From an uncultured Bdellovibrionales bacterium (GTDB lineage: Bacteria > Bdellovibrionota > Bdellovibrionia > Bdellovibrionales > JAMPXM01): 51,678 bases of DNA. Under the pieces are notes generated by a model that was not told where the DNA came from, made no database searches, and saw only the letters and a program-made list of their open reading frames with translations. The position numbers and the translations under genes are program-made. Below are positions 9,177-17,518 of this stretch, in pieces. Positions within the stretch are counted from its first letter, which is position 1. Each line of letters begins with the position of its first letter. Location: assembly GCA_937927435.1 (NCBI GenBank), contig CALBDW010000176.1:1-51678 (forward strand). Reading direction: 5' to 3'.

Positions 9177-10583
9177 ATGGCCAAGTCAAAAGCGAAAACC
9201 ATTTACGTCTGTCAGAATTGCGGCGCTCAAAGAGCAAAATGGGAGGGTCGCTGCACCGACTGCGGGGCCTGGAACTCGTTCGTCGAAGAGATTTTCGAGC
9301 GTGAAACTCCGACGACAGCCCGGCAACGAGGCTGGAGTCCAAGTGCCTCAAGCGACGGCACGCTCCTTGTCCGGCTCGACGAAACAGTCGAAAACGTCGC
9401 CATCGCCAGATTGAGCACCGGCTTGCGCGAATTCGACCGCGTTCTGGGCGGCGGCCTCGTTCCCGGCTCCTTCGTTCTTCTCGGAGGCGATCCCGGGATC
9501 GGTAAATCGACTCTCCTTCTGCACATGGCCGGAGGGCTGGCTTCATCAAACGTGAACGTTCTTTATGTTTCCGGCGAGGAATCCGTCAGCCAGGGCGCGC
9601 TGCGTGCCCAACGTCTTGGCGTGAAGTCACCTCGTGTGCACATGGCGAGCGAATCCAACATGGAAGCGATTCGCGAACTCGTTCGCGAGCTCAAACCGAA
9701 CGTGCTGGTGATCGATTCGATCCAAACGGTTTTTCTGCCGGAAATTCCATCGGCGCCCGGATCGGTTTCGCAAGTGCGTGAGTGTGCAGCACAACTGATG
9801 GGTCTGGCCAAAGGGGCCGGCATTGCCGTCTTTTTGATCGGCCACGTGACCAAAGAAGGACAAATCGCGGGCCCCAAGGTTCTCGAACACATGGTCGACA
9901 CCGTACTTTCGTTTGAAGGCGATATGAGCCATCATTTCCGTTTGCTGCGCGCCCTGAAAAACCGCTTCGGCGCGACTCACGAACTGGGCGTATTCCAAAT
10001 GGCCGAACACGGATTAGTCGAGGTCGAGAACCCGTCGGAACTTTTCCTTGAAGAGCGAGGCAAGACTCTCATCGGATCCACCGTCTTCGCTTCGATGGAA
10101 GGAACGCGACCTCTCCTTTGCGAAGTGCAAGCTCTTACGAGCGCGACCGCCATGCCCAACCCGCGTCGTACATCGATCGGATTCGACGTGAACCGAGTCC
10201 ATCTTCTAACCGCGGTACTGAACCGTCACCTGGGACTCAAACTCTCGCAAGCGGATGTGTTCATCAACGTCGTCGGCGGATTAAAACTCGTCGAGCCAGC
10301 GGCGGATCTTGCGGTCGCGGCCGCTTTGATTTCAACGGAAACCGGCCGCGCGATCGATGCTAAAACCTGCCACTTCGGTGAAATCGGCTTGACCGGCGAG
10401 GTCCGAGCCGTTTCGTTCCCGGAAGCCCGCCTGCGCGAAGCTGAGAAACTCGGATTCACGAAATTCGTGATCCCAGCCTCCAACCGTAAACACTTACAAG
10501 GAATTCCGAAATCATTGGAAAATAAGATCCGTTGGGTGCGCGACGTAAATGACTTAATGGAAATGGAATTCGGGTCCCGATAA
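9177..10583 (+). CDS. radA: DNA repair protein RadA (Sms)
   Basis: RadA is a RecA-like ATPase with DnaB-type helicase activity that helps branch migration during recombination. The 468-residue product has all the expected parts: an N-terminal C4 zinc finger (CQNCG at 12-16, CTDCG at 26-30), a RecA core with Walker A GGDPGIGKST (about 103-112), the RadA-specific KNRFG motif, and a C-terminal Lon-protease-like domain. GGAGAGCG precedes the ATG. It is divergent from slt with 79 bases between, and a strong hairpin terminator follows at 10594-10622, so it is probably monocistronic. Confidence 0.96.
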   Translation: MAKSKAKTIYVCQNCGAQRAKWEGRCTDCGAWNSFVEEIFERETPTTARQRGWSPSASSDGTLLVRLDETVENVAIARLSTGLREFDRVLGGGLVPGSFVLLGGDPGIGKSTLLLHMAGGLASSNVNVLYVSGEESVSQGALRAQRLGVKSPRVHMASESNMEAIRELVRELKPNVLVIDSIQTVFLPEIPSAPGSVSQVRECAAQLMGLAKGAGIAVFLIGHVTKEGQIAGPKVLEHMVDTVLSFEGDMSHHFRLLRALKNRFGATHELGVFQMAEHGLVEVENPSELFLEERGKTLIGSTVFASMEGTRPLLCEVQALTSATAMPNPRRTSIGFDVNRVHLLTAVLNRHLGLKLSQADVFINVVGGLKLVEPAADLAVAAALISTETGRAIDAKTCHFGEIGLTGEVRAVSFPEARLREAEKLGFTKFVIPASNRKHLQGIPKSLENKIRWVRDVNDLMEMEFGSR

Positions 10584-10593
10584 ATGCGTATAC

Positions 10594-10622
10594 AAAGGGC
10601 CGTCGGAGACGACGGCCTTTTT
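10594..10622 (+). terminator. Intrinsic terminator after radA
   Basis: GGCCGTCG (10598-10605) pairs with CGACGGCC (10610-10617) around a GAGA tetraloop, with A residues before and TTTTT after. It begins 11 bases past the radA stop and can also act on the convergent gene ending at 10637. Confidence 0.85.
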
Positions 10623-10636
10623 CAAAACGGCTTACC

Positions 10637-11254
10637 TCAGTTAGCGGGCTCAAGGATGGCGCTTACGTAATCGATGTGCCAGCGCCAACGAGACTCGTTA
10701 ACGACGACCGCGTCGAGCTTCCCGTAAGTCCGATCGCTGTAGCGCATGAGTTCATACGCTTCTTTTCCACCATCGAGCATAAGCTTCACAATGTCGTCAG
10801 CGGTGTTATGCATGTACACGTAACGATAAGACGTGAAACGGTCGCCGTTCCAAACACCGCCTTGCGGAACATGCCAAATCGTCGTGCCGCTCCCTTTCGA
10901 AATCAGAACCGGCTCGCCAGCCTCATCCGAGAAAGCGACATAAAAGCCTTCGTTACGTACGGCGGCTTTGCGCAAAGACTCGGGGGCGACATGAGTCGCA
11001 TCCCACATACGCGAGCAACGGATCACACCGTTGGTCGGCGGCTCACAATGAGCCCCTTGAGCGAGTGCTTGTTCAAGGCGCTTCTTCGCATCCGGCAACC
11101 GGTGGTCGATCACGTCAACAGTAAGCCGCCCCCTGGGCTCAACAACACCCGTAAAGACCATAGTCCCCTCAATTCGGTACGGATGTGCTTGAGCGACGGA
11201 AGCAAACAACACAGCCCACGCCCCACAAAGCAGGATTGTTTTAAAGATTTTCAT
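10637..11254 (-). CDS. Secreted protein of unknown function
   Basis: The 205-residue product starts with a clear Sec signal peptide (MKIFKTILLCGAWAVLFASVAQA, cleavage after AQA near residue 23) and has no further membrane segment, so it is probably periplasmic or exported. I do not recognise a family. Visible features are two cysteines in the middle (near residues 70 and 80, CEPPTNGVIRC) that could form a disulfide, and a tryptophan/tyrosine-rich second half (IWHVPQGGVWNGD, RWRWHIDYV). GGAGGGAG lies 6-8 bases upstream of the ATG, so expression looks real. It stands alone, convergent with radA and sharing the bidirectional hairpin there. Confidence 0.75.
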   Translation of the reverse strand: MKIFKTILLCGAWAVLFASVAQAHPYRIEGTMVFTGVVEPRGRLTVDVIDHRLPDAKKRLEQALAQGAHCEPPTNGVIRCSRMWDATHVAPESLRKAAVRNEGFYVAFSDEAGEPVLISKGSGTTIWHVPQGGVWNGDRFTSYRYVYMHNTADDIVKLMLDGGKEAYELMRYSDRTYGKLDAVVVNESRWRWHIDYVSAILEPAN

Positions 11255-11423
11255 GCGATCGCTCCCTCCATTAAAAATCCGGGGACCATTTAAACCGGAT
11301 CAACTGGAAATAGCATCCTGAAAATGCCCGACGGCTGGACCAATATCCAATTCGTTTTCAAGACGCCCCATCGGGCGCACATTCAAGTAAAATTGAGTCA
11401 TTCATAAGCAGGGAGTCAGCACA

Positions 11424-12062
11424 GTGCGACGCCGTGATTACTATTGGAGCCTTTACCATGACGCAGAGTCCAATAAACTCGATAACCTTCGAACGGACCA
11501 AGTGGAAGCAATTTTCGCTGCTATCCCTCCTTCCATAAAATCCGAGTGGTGGGTTTGGCGTGACGGGATGACAGAATGGAAGCCGTTTGAAGATTTTCCG
11601 GAACTGCTGACGAGCCTGCGCAACTCAGAGCCTCCGAAAATCCTCACCCCCCCTCTCCCGAACCGCCAGAAGAAAAGCGCAGGCGAGGAGACTTCGGACG
11701 AAGCTCCTAAATTGGAATTCGATCCGAGCGATGAAGTTGAGTTCACGCTTATTCATACTGGAATCGGTGAAGACCGCAGCCATCACCGATTTGAAATCGA
11801 ACTCGACGTGCGGATCATTGTCGGCGCACAAAGTTTCCCGAACAGAACCGTGAACGTTTCACTTAAGGGAATGCAGCTTCAATCGCCCTTACCGAAAAAT
11901 CTCCCTCCCTATTTCAATGTTGAGATCCGGAAGAAGAATACCGTCATTCCCGTTGTTTGTTCGGAAGTGAAAAACGCGGACGGAGGTCCCTCAAACCGCG
12001 TGAAGATCGAAGTCAACGATCATGCGCCCGCCTTGCTCGCAATTTTGTTGGCGGGCAACTGA
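11424..12062 (+). CDS. GYF_2-PilZ domain protein
   Basis: The 212-residue product appears to join two domains. Residues about 5-60 resemble the GYF_2 (DUF4339) domain, best seen in WVWRDGMTEWKPFEDFPEL near 43-61. After a polar linker (about 65-100), residues about 105-205 look like a PilZ domain, with HHRFEIELDVRI followed by NVSLKG, matching the RxxxR...(D/N)xSxxG cyclic-di-GMP signature only partly: the arginine motif is degenerate. No signal peptide is visible, so it should be cytosolic. The start is GTG at 11424 with GGGAG 8 bases before it. It is convergent with glpK, with 5 bases between the stops. A cyclic-di-GMP effector role is inferred. Confidence 0.75.
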   Translation: MRRRDYYWSLYHDAESNKLDNLRTDQVEAIFAAIPPSIKSEWWVWRDGMTEWKPFEDFPELLTSLRNSEPPKILTPPLPNRQKKSAGEETSDEAPKLEFDPSDEVEFTLIHTGIGEDRSHHRFEIELDVRIIVGAQSFPNRTVNVSLKGMQLQSPLPKNLPPYFNVEIRKKNTVIPVVCSEVKNADGGPSNRVKIEVNDHAPALLAILLAGN

Positions 12063-12067
12063 TTCCC

Positions 12068-13588
12068 TCACTTTAAACGCGCGCGTTCCACCGCCAAACG
12101 CCAACGCTGCAATCGGCCCGCGCGCGCGGCTTCGTCGATCTTCGGTCGGTACGTGCGGTCGAATTTCCAAACCCGCCGGATATCCTCGACACTCGAGAAC
12201 AACCCGACACCAAGCGCAGCGAGATACGCCGCTCCAGCCGAAGTCGTTTCGATCATCTTCGGTCTGGTCACATCGACCCCGAGATAATCCGCCTGCATTT
12301 GCATGAGAAGCCCGTTGGCGGAAGCGCCGCCGTCAACTTTGACGGAACGAAGCTGACGCCCGAGATCTTCCTTCATTGCAAGAAGAATCTCGGTATTCTG
12401 CAAAGCCATCGCTTCGAGGGTGGCCCGCGCAATATGCGCCCGGGTCGTCCCGCGCGTGAGTCCGCAAATCACTCCACGTGCATATGGATCCCAGTAAGGA
12501 GCTCCCAAACCGGTCAGAGCCGGAACGAACTCAACTCCGTCGGAGTCCTTCACTTTCTTCGCGAGCGCTTCAACTTCTGCGCTCGTTTTGATGAACCCGA
12601 GCTGATCGCGCAAGAACTGAACAGCGGCACCACAAATAAACGCGCCTCCTTCGAGGGCGTAGGTCATTTCGCTTTCACCTCTCAGGCGCCAGGCCGCCGT
12701 CGTCAATAGGCCCGCTTTCGACCGCAAGAGACGCTTGCCTGTATTGAGAAGCAAGAAGCTTCCCGTTCCGAACGTACACTTTGCGTCGCCCTCATCGAAG
12801 CACGCCTGCCCGAAAAGAGCGGCTTGCTGGTCGCCCGCGACGCCCGTGACAGGAATGCCGTCAGGAAGAATTTTAAGTCCACGCGTGACACCGAAATCCC
12901 CCGAAGAATCCGTAATCTCCGGTAAAACAACCTCGGGCACCTCAAAGAACTTCAAAAGGTCGGCATCCCATTGTCCCGTTTCGATATTCATCAATTGGGT
13001 TCGCGAGGCGTTCGAAACATCGGTCTTGTGGGATTTCCCTCCCGTCAGCTTCCAAAGAAGATAGGTGTCGATCGTCCCGACAGCCACTTCGCCATCCCAA
13101 GCGCGTTTTTTTAATCCGCTCACGTTTTCAAGTAGCCACCTGATTTTCGAAGCGGAAAAATAAGGATCGATCACCAAGCCCGTTTTATCCCGGATCATCT
13201 CTTCATGGCCCGCATTCTTCCATTCCGAACACTGGTCCGAAGTCCGCCGATCCTGCCAAACAATCGCGTTGTAAAAAGGACGAGACGTTTTTCTGTCCCA
13301 CGCCACGACCGTTTCGCGCTGGTTCGTGATGCCGATCGCTGCGATCTCCGAGCCCTTCACTTTGGCCTTTTTCAAAGCGAGCTCGATTGTCGAAAGAACG
13401 CTTTTCCAAATATCGGCGGGCCGATGTTCAACCCAACCCGGCTTGGGGAAAATCTGACGGAATTCTTGTGTCGCTCGTCCCACCATGGCGCCTTTGGAAT
13501 TCAAGATATTAACCGTTGTTCCGGTCGTTCCGTGGTCGATCGCAAGAATGTAATTTTTTTTCGCTTTCTCTTTCGATTTACGCATCAT
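12068..13588 (-). CDS. glpK: Glycerol kinase
   Basis: FGGY-family kinase that phosphorylates glycerol to sn-glycerol-3-phosphate. The 506-residue product has the N-terminal phosphate loop AIDHGTTGTTVNI, the glycerol-kinase signature around TDVSNASRTQLMNI, and the second-domain GTGSFLLLNTG loop. The DHGTTGTT loop differs slightly from the usual DQGTTSSR but keeps the glycines and threonines. The ATG at 13588 and a second at 13585 are both possible; no strong ribosome binding site is visible. No glpF or glpD is adjacent. It is next to, and divergent from, a phospholipid acyltransferase, which fits a role in lipid supply, though this is only context. Confidence 0.92.
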   Translation of the reverse strand: MMRKSKEKAKKNYILAIDHGTTGTTVNILNSKGAMVGRATQEFRQIFPKPGWVEHRPADIWKSVLSTIELALKKAKVKGSEIAAIGITNQRETVVAWDRKTSRPFYNAIVWQDRRTSDQCSEWKNAGHEEMIRDKTGLVIDPYFSASKIRWLLENVSGLKKRAWDGEVAVGTIDTYLLWKLTGGKSHKTDVSNASRTQLMNIETGQWDADLLKFFEVPEVVLPEITDSSGDFGVTRGLKILPDGIPVTGVAGDQQAALFGQACFDEGDAKCTFGTGSFLLLNTGKRLLRSKAGLLTTAAWRLRGESEMTYALEGGAFICGAAVQFLRDQLGFIKTSAEVEALAKKVKDSDGVEFVPALTGLGAPYWDPYARGVICGLTRGTTRAHIARATLEAMALQNTEILLAMKEDLGRQLRSVKVDGGASANGLLMQMQADYLGVDVTRPKMIETTSAGAAYLAALGVGLFSSVEDIRRVWKFDRTYRPKIDEAARAGRLQRWRLAVERARLK

Positions 13589-13688
13589 GTGCCCGAGTTT
13601 ACAGGAACCTAAACAAGATGCAACGTAGCCTTTAAAGGGCGCGATGCGTCTGGCATGATACGGACGCGAACGCAGTTACGGTTGACGT

Positions 13689-14435
13689 ATGAAAAAACTC
13701 TTCGGCCTGAAAGATATCGACCCCGAAGTTCTGATCTATCGTCTCCTTCCCTGGTTCACGATGGAACTGGCGCGACGATACTTCCGTTTGCAAATGGAAG
13801 GAGTCGAACATCTTCCCAGGCGGGGCCCCGCTCTCGTGGCTCCGAATCATTCCGGCTACTCAGGATTCGATGCCATGCTCTTAGGCCACGAGATTTTCCG
13901 AAATACGGGTCGCCTGCCCCGCGTTCTCACGCATCGGTATTGGTACTTAACGAAACTCACCGCGATTCCTGCCGAGAAGATCGGCTTTATCGAAGCCTCT
14001 GCCCGGAATGGACTGAAACAACTATCGAAAAACAACCTCGTGGTGATTTTCCCGGAAGGAGAGCGCGGCAACTTCAAACCGACGGCCAAACGCTATCACT
14101 TGCAAAAATTCCGCAGCGGTTTCATTCGCCTGGCTCTTCTTAAACAGTGCCCCATTATCCCGACGGTCATCCTTGGGGCGGAGGAAACCCACATCAACTT
14201 GGCTCAACTGAAACTCGATCGATTCGTCCCCGGGTTGGTGCTACCGGTTCCGCTCAATATTTTTCCTTTGCCCGCGAAGTGGAAGATCAAATTTCTCCCA
14301 CCAATCCAACTACCCTACGGACCATCGGCCGCCGATGACCGCGAACTTGTCGAAGAACTAGCTCAAGATATCCGCGAAAAGATGCAGATCGTAATCAGTG
14401 ACGAAGTCAGCCGGCGCGGCTCAGCGTTCTTTTAA
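13689..14435 (+). CDS. Lysophospholipid acyltransferase family protein (PlsC-like)
   Basis: Membrane-associated acyltransferase of the LPLAT superfamily, expected to transfer an acyl chain to a glycerophospholipid or related acceptor. The 248 residues include the block I motif NHSGYSGFD (H54 and D61, the HX6D spacing of the NHSG subfamily rather than classical HX4D) and block III FPEGERG (121-127). No convincing membrane helix is present. The acceptor is not known: it may be lysophosphatidic acid or another lipid. It is divergent from glpK, and its TAA overlaps the stop of the convergent prepilin-like gene through a shared TTAA (14432-14435). Confidence 0.85.
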   Translation: MKKLFGLKDIDPEVLIYRLLPWFTMELARRYFRLQMEGVEHLPRRGPALVAPNHSGYSGFDAMLLGHEIFRNTGRLPRVLTHRYWYLTKLTAIPAEKIGFIEASARNGLKQLSKNNLVVIFPEGERGNFKPTAKRYHLQKFRSGFIRLALLKQCPIIPTVILGAEETHINLAQLKLDRFVPGLVLPVPLNIFPLPAKWKIKFLPPIQLPYGPSAADDRELVEELAQDIREKMQIVISDEVSRRGSAFF

Positions 14436-14731
14436 GTTCCATCCGGCGACAGGTCGTCCGCGTAATCAGCGCCGATCTGTTCAATTAATTCCTGCCAAGC
14501 TTTGATAATAAAACCCTCTTCGCCCTCGGTACGCCCGATCATCGCGCGCGTCATCAAAAGAGCGATCGCTACGGCGATAACCAGCAAAAGAACGTATTCA
14601 AGCACAATCTGACCGGACTGGCTTTGACGGCGGACCGGATTACGGCTAACCTTTTGAGGTGGACAACAGTCAAAAATCCTCTCAGCCATCTGATTTACCC
14701 GAATCCCATTCCGAGTCATCCAACGCGACAT
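14432..14731 (-). CDS. Prepilin-like small membrane protein (Flp/TadE-type N-terminus)
   Basis: A 99-residue protein with a class III prepilin-like signal: a polar, basic leader, then G40-Q41 with the glutamate at +5 (QIVLE) and a roughly 20-residue hydrophobic helix (YVLLLVIAVAIALLM). The rest is short and acidic. This pattern fits a minor pilin or Flp-type subunit processed by a prepilin peptidase, but no pilus genes are in the window. AGGAAG 8 bases upstream favours the ATG at 14731; the ATG at 14689 gives a shorter leader but has no ribosome binding site. Either start overlaps the 5' end of the divergent tlpA. The stop overlaps that of the acyltransferase. Confidence 0.65.
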   Translation of the reverse strand: MSRWMTRNGIRVNQMAERIFDCCPPQKVSRNPVRRQSQSGQIVLEYVLLLVIAVAIALLMTRAMIGRTEGEEGFIIKAWQELIEQIGADYADDLSPDGT

Positions 14732-15309
14732 CGTTTCGGCTTCCTACTTGGGCGAAGATCGCAATTCTTGGAGCCGTCGTCGTTCTTTCAGGCATCGGCT
14801 ACCTCATGGGCCGGCAAAACGCGAAACCCTCGGTGCCGCTGCTAGCCGCGAGCGAAAGCGATCCGGCTGAAATCGAAGGTCGCCCCATTGTCGATGATTT
14901 CATTTTAACAGATACCGAAGGAAATCAGAAAAAGCTCTCGGACTACAGAGGAAAAGTCGTGATCCTCAGCTTTTGGGCCAGCTGGTGCGCGCCCTGCCTC
15001 TTGGAACTCCCGACCTTCGCCGAGTTGGAAAGCAAATACGGGGAACACGGTCTCCGGGTGATCGCGGTGAATGTCGACGAAGGCGAAGAAGGTATTACGA
15101 GGGCGAAAGACTTTTGGGCGAAAGAGGAGCTTCCTTTCCCGAACTTCTTCGATCGCCAAAAGCAGTTGGCGCACAAGTTTGACGTCGAAATGCTTCCCTC
15201 GAACTTCGTGATCGACAAAAACGGCCGGCTCGCCTTCAGCAGCTTCGGCGCGACCGACTGGCTGGGCAATCAAACGGTTGAGATTCTTGAGAACCTGTTG
15301 ACGGAGTAA
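14659..15309 (+). CDS. tlpA: Membrane-anchored TlpA/ResA-type thioredoxin
   Basis: Periplasm-facing thiol-disulfide oxidoreductase. The 216-residue product has a short cytosolic N-terminus, one membrane anchor (about 33-50) and a thioredoxin fold (about 75-215) with the active site WASWCAPC (C110, C113) and the cis-proline region MLPSNFVID. Such proteins reduce apocytochrome c or other envelope thiols; the partner here is unknown. The start is a GTG at 14659 immediately after GAGG, with no well-spaced ribosome binding site; an in-frame TAA at 14647-14649 prevents any longer N-terminus. Its 5' end overlaps the divergent prepilin-like gene. Confidence 0.88.
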   Translation: MDNSQKSSQPSDLPESHSESSNATSFRLPTWAKIAILGAVVVLSGIGYLMGRQNAKPSVPLLAASESDPAEIEGRPIVDDFILTDTEGNQKKLSDYRGKVVILSFWASWCAPCLLELPTFAELESKYGEHGLRVIAVNVDEGEEGITRAKDFWAKEELPFPNFFDRQKQLAHKFDVEMLPSNFVIDKNGRLAFSSFGATDWLGNQTVEILENLLTE

Positions 15310-15422
15310 ATCCTCGTCTCAAGCCTCCAAGTAAACGAACCCAAACAGATATACTACTGACGATTTAATCTGCTTTTATTTAACGAGGCGGAGTGAAAAA
15401 GACCCTCGCGCGCCACGCGGCT

Positions 15423-15857
15423 TTACGCCTGAGCCAGCTTCGTGTTGATGCGGTCGATTTCAATGCAGATCCGCTCGAAGCTTTGATCGCTCACCGGACC
15501 TTTGACGCCGATGACGTAATCGTCGCCGATCGTGGCGCACGCGATGGCGCCATTAAAGGCGGGACCGGCTTCAGCCCCCGCGCCCGTCGCGGCAGGTTCC
15601 ACCGGACCGAACGAAAGATCAAAAGCGTCTTCCGTTGGATAAAGCATGACGAAGATATTGCGTTCGCGGTTTTTGAAAATACCAAGCCCCTGTTTTCGGG
15701 CTTCGCCGAAACGTTGCTGTAAATTGAAGTAAACTTTGAGCGCTTGCGCTTCTTGATATTGAGCAAAATAGATGCGGATCGGCCCGTCGAAGATGGCGGC
15801 ATTGAAAGCGGGCGAGAAGTATTTGCTCTGAGCTACGTACGCAACATTCTCTCTCAT
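15423..15857 (-). CDS. Small protein of unknown function
   Basis: The 144-residue product begins at the ATG at 15857, with AAGGGA about 9 bases upstream. It has no signal peptide or membrane segment and is likely cytosolic. No family is recognised. The first half is an alpha/beta pattern with aromatic residues (GPIRIYFAQYQEAQALKVYF), and the middle contains an Ala/Gly-rich low-complexity patch (ATGAGAEAG near residue 93). The codon use looks like that of neighbouring genes. It stands alone between tlpA and hutI. Confidence 0.65.
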   Translation of the reverse strand: MRENVAYVAQSKYFSPAFNAAIFDGPIRIYFAQYQEAQALKVYFNLQQRFGEARKQGLGIFKNRERNIFVMLYPTEDAFDLSFGPVEPAATGAGAEAGPAFNGAIACATIGDDYVIGVKGPVSDQSFERICIEIDRINTKLAQA

Positions 15858-16080
15858 GGTTGGTTTCCCTTCACGCTCTAGCAAACCACCAGGCGACGAT
15901 CCAAAAGAACGTGACAGCCCATCAGCGTCCTGCCGATAGGGCATGTCAAAAACAGACTAGACAGGCCGAAATCGGGAATGCAAATCCTTTTTAAGTCTAT
16001 TTAAGAAACCAGACCGCGCCGCATTAGCTAGTTGAAATAAAAAGTGAGCCACATGCCAATCAATTCAGCATGATCAAAAC

Positions 16081-17343
16081 TTATCGAAGCCGTTGAGCTT
16101 CGCGGTAAACACGCGCGATCGGTTGTCGACCGACTTCAAAGAAAAGCTCGTTGAGCCCGCCTTCGAGTACGGAAAAATCGCAAAACTTACCCTCACTTAA
16201 CGATCCAAGGTCGTTTTCCAGTCCAAGAGCGTAAGCGGCTCCGACCGTGTAAGCTGAAAGAACCTCGGCGAGTGTCATCTTCATCTCAAGCCGGGCTAAG
16301 ACCCCCACTAAAGCCAAATCCTGAGACGGCGCTGTACCAGGATTGAAATCTGTTGCGAGCGCAACGCGGGCCCCCGCATCGATCAGTTTTCTCGCCGGCG
16401 GGTACGCGCACTTCATGTAAAGATCCGCGATCGGAAGGAGAACACAGGTCACGTCACTCACCGCCAGCCTTTGAATGTCTTCATCGTTAATCTCAATCAA
16501 ATGCTCGGCTGATCTCGCCCCAAGCCGGACAGCTAGCTCAGCTCCACCTGAACGCGAAAGCTGTTCCGCGTGAACAACCAAATCAAAACCGAGAGCTTGG
16601 GCCGCCCGAAGATAGTTCTCCGCCATCGCTCCTAGGAAATAACCTTGCTCCACGAAAATATCAGCCCGGCGCGCGAGGTTTTCCGAGCGAACAACAGGCA
16701 AAATATCCCGGATCAGGAATTCAACGTAAGCCTCAGGAGAAGCCGCTTCCGGCGGGATCGCATGGGCTCCGAGAAAAGTGGGAACGATCCGCGCACCCCG
16801 CAAGCGCTTGACGGCGCGCAAAGCCTTCAACTCGCCTTCAGCACTTAAACCATACCCACTTTTGACTTCGACGGTCGTCACACCTTGAGCCACAAAACGG
16901 TCGATCCGTTTTTGCGTGAGATCGGACAAATCTTCTTCACTCGCGTTACGCGTGGCTCGGACGGTGGAAAGAATCCCACCTCCTGACGCCGCAATCGCCT
17001 GATAACTCTCGCCGCGAATTCGCCGATCGAACTCCGCCGAACGATCACCCGCAAAGACCGCATGCGTGTGCGCTTCAACAAAGGCCGGCACAACGACGGC
17101 CCCCTGAAGGCTTTCTTCCTGCACACCGGTCTTGTTCGTAAACTCGGCGGGCAAATCCGCGTCGCGCCCGATCCAGTTAATGCGACCGTCGTGCGCTACG
17201 ATTGCGGCGTCTTGTATTCTCCCCAAATCGCCGTCAGAGACCATTCGGCCACCCTTCTCCGCAATTCCCGAGAAGGTATAGAGCTCTCCAATTTGCCGAA
17301 AAATTTTCCACTCAGCCTTCGCTAGCGATGCACTTTGCGCCAT
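16081..17343 (-). CDS. hutI: Imidazolonepropionase
   Basis: Amidohydrolase that opens the imidazolone ring of 4-imidazolone-5-propionate to N-formimino-L-glutamate, the third step of histidine degradation. The 420-residue product has the metal-binding HxH in EAHTHAVFAGD (H92, H94), the HutI-typical AEFDRRIRGESYQAIAASGGGI segment spread over about 104-127, a later VVHAEQLSR histidine and the ATDFNPGTAPS metal ligand. GGAAG lies 6 bases before the ATG. Unusually, it is 3.3 kb away from hutU-hutH and separated from them by four unrelated genes, so it is a distinct transcription unit. Confidence 0.95.
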   Translation of the reverse strand: MAQSASLAKAEWKIFRQIGELYTFSGIAEKGGRMVSDGDLGRIQDAAIVAHDGRINWIGRDADLPAEFTNKTGVQEESLQGAVVVPAFVEAHTHAVFAGDRSAEFDRRIRGESYQAIAASGGGILSTVRATRNASEEDLSDLTQKRIDRFVAQGVTTVEVKSGYGLSAEGELKALRAVKRLRGARIVPTFLGAHAIPPEAASPEAYVEFLIRDILPVVRSENLARRADIFVEQGYFLGAMAENYLRAAQALGFDLVVHAEQLSRSGGAELAVRLGARSAEHLIEINDEDIQRLAVSDVTCVLLPIADLYMKCAYPPARKLIDAGARVALATDFNPGTAPSQDLALVGVLARLEMKMTLAEVLSAYTVGAAYALGLENDLGSLSEGKFCDFSVLEGGLNELFFEVGRQPIARVYREAQRLR

Positions 17344-17518
17344 ATAACTTCCATCCCATCGCAGGAAATACGCTCATCCCGTATCACGATAACTAGTTTA
17401 TTCCACACCAGACTGACATCTTTCCAAGCAGCCGCCCCGTCGCCCCTGTAGAAGTTTCTCTGGGGTACAAGTCCCATTCTTATTCCGTTATGATGGGCCG
17501 CCTTACAAAGGATAACCT

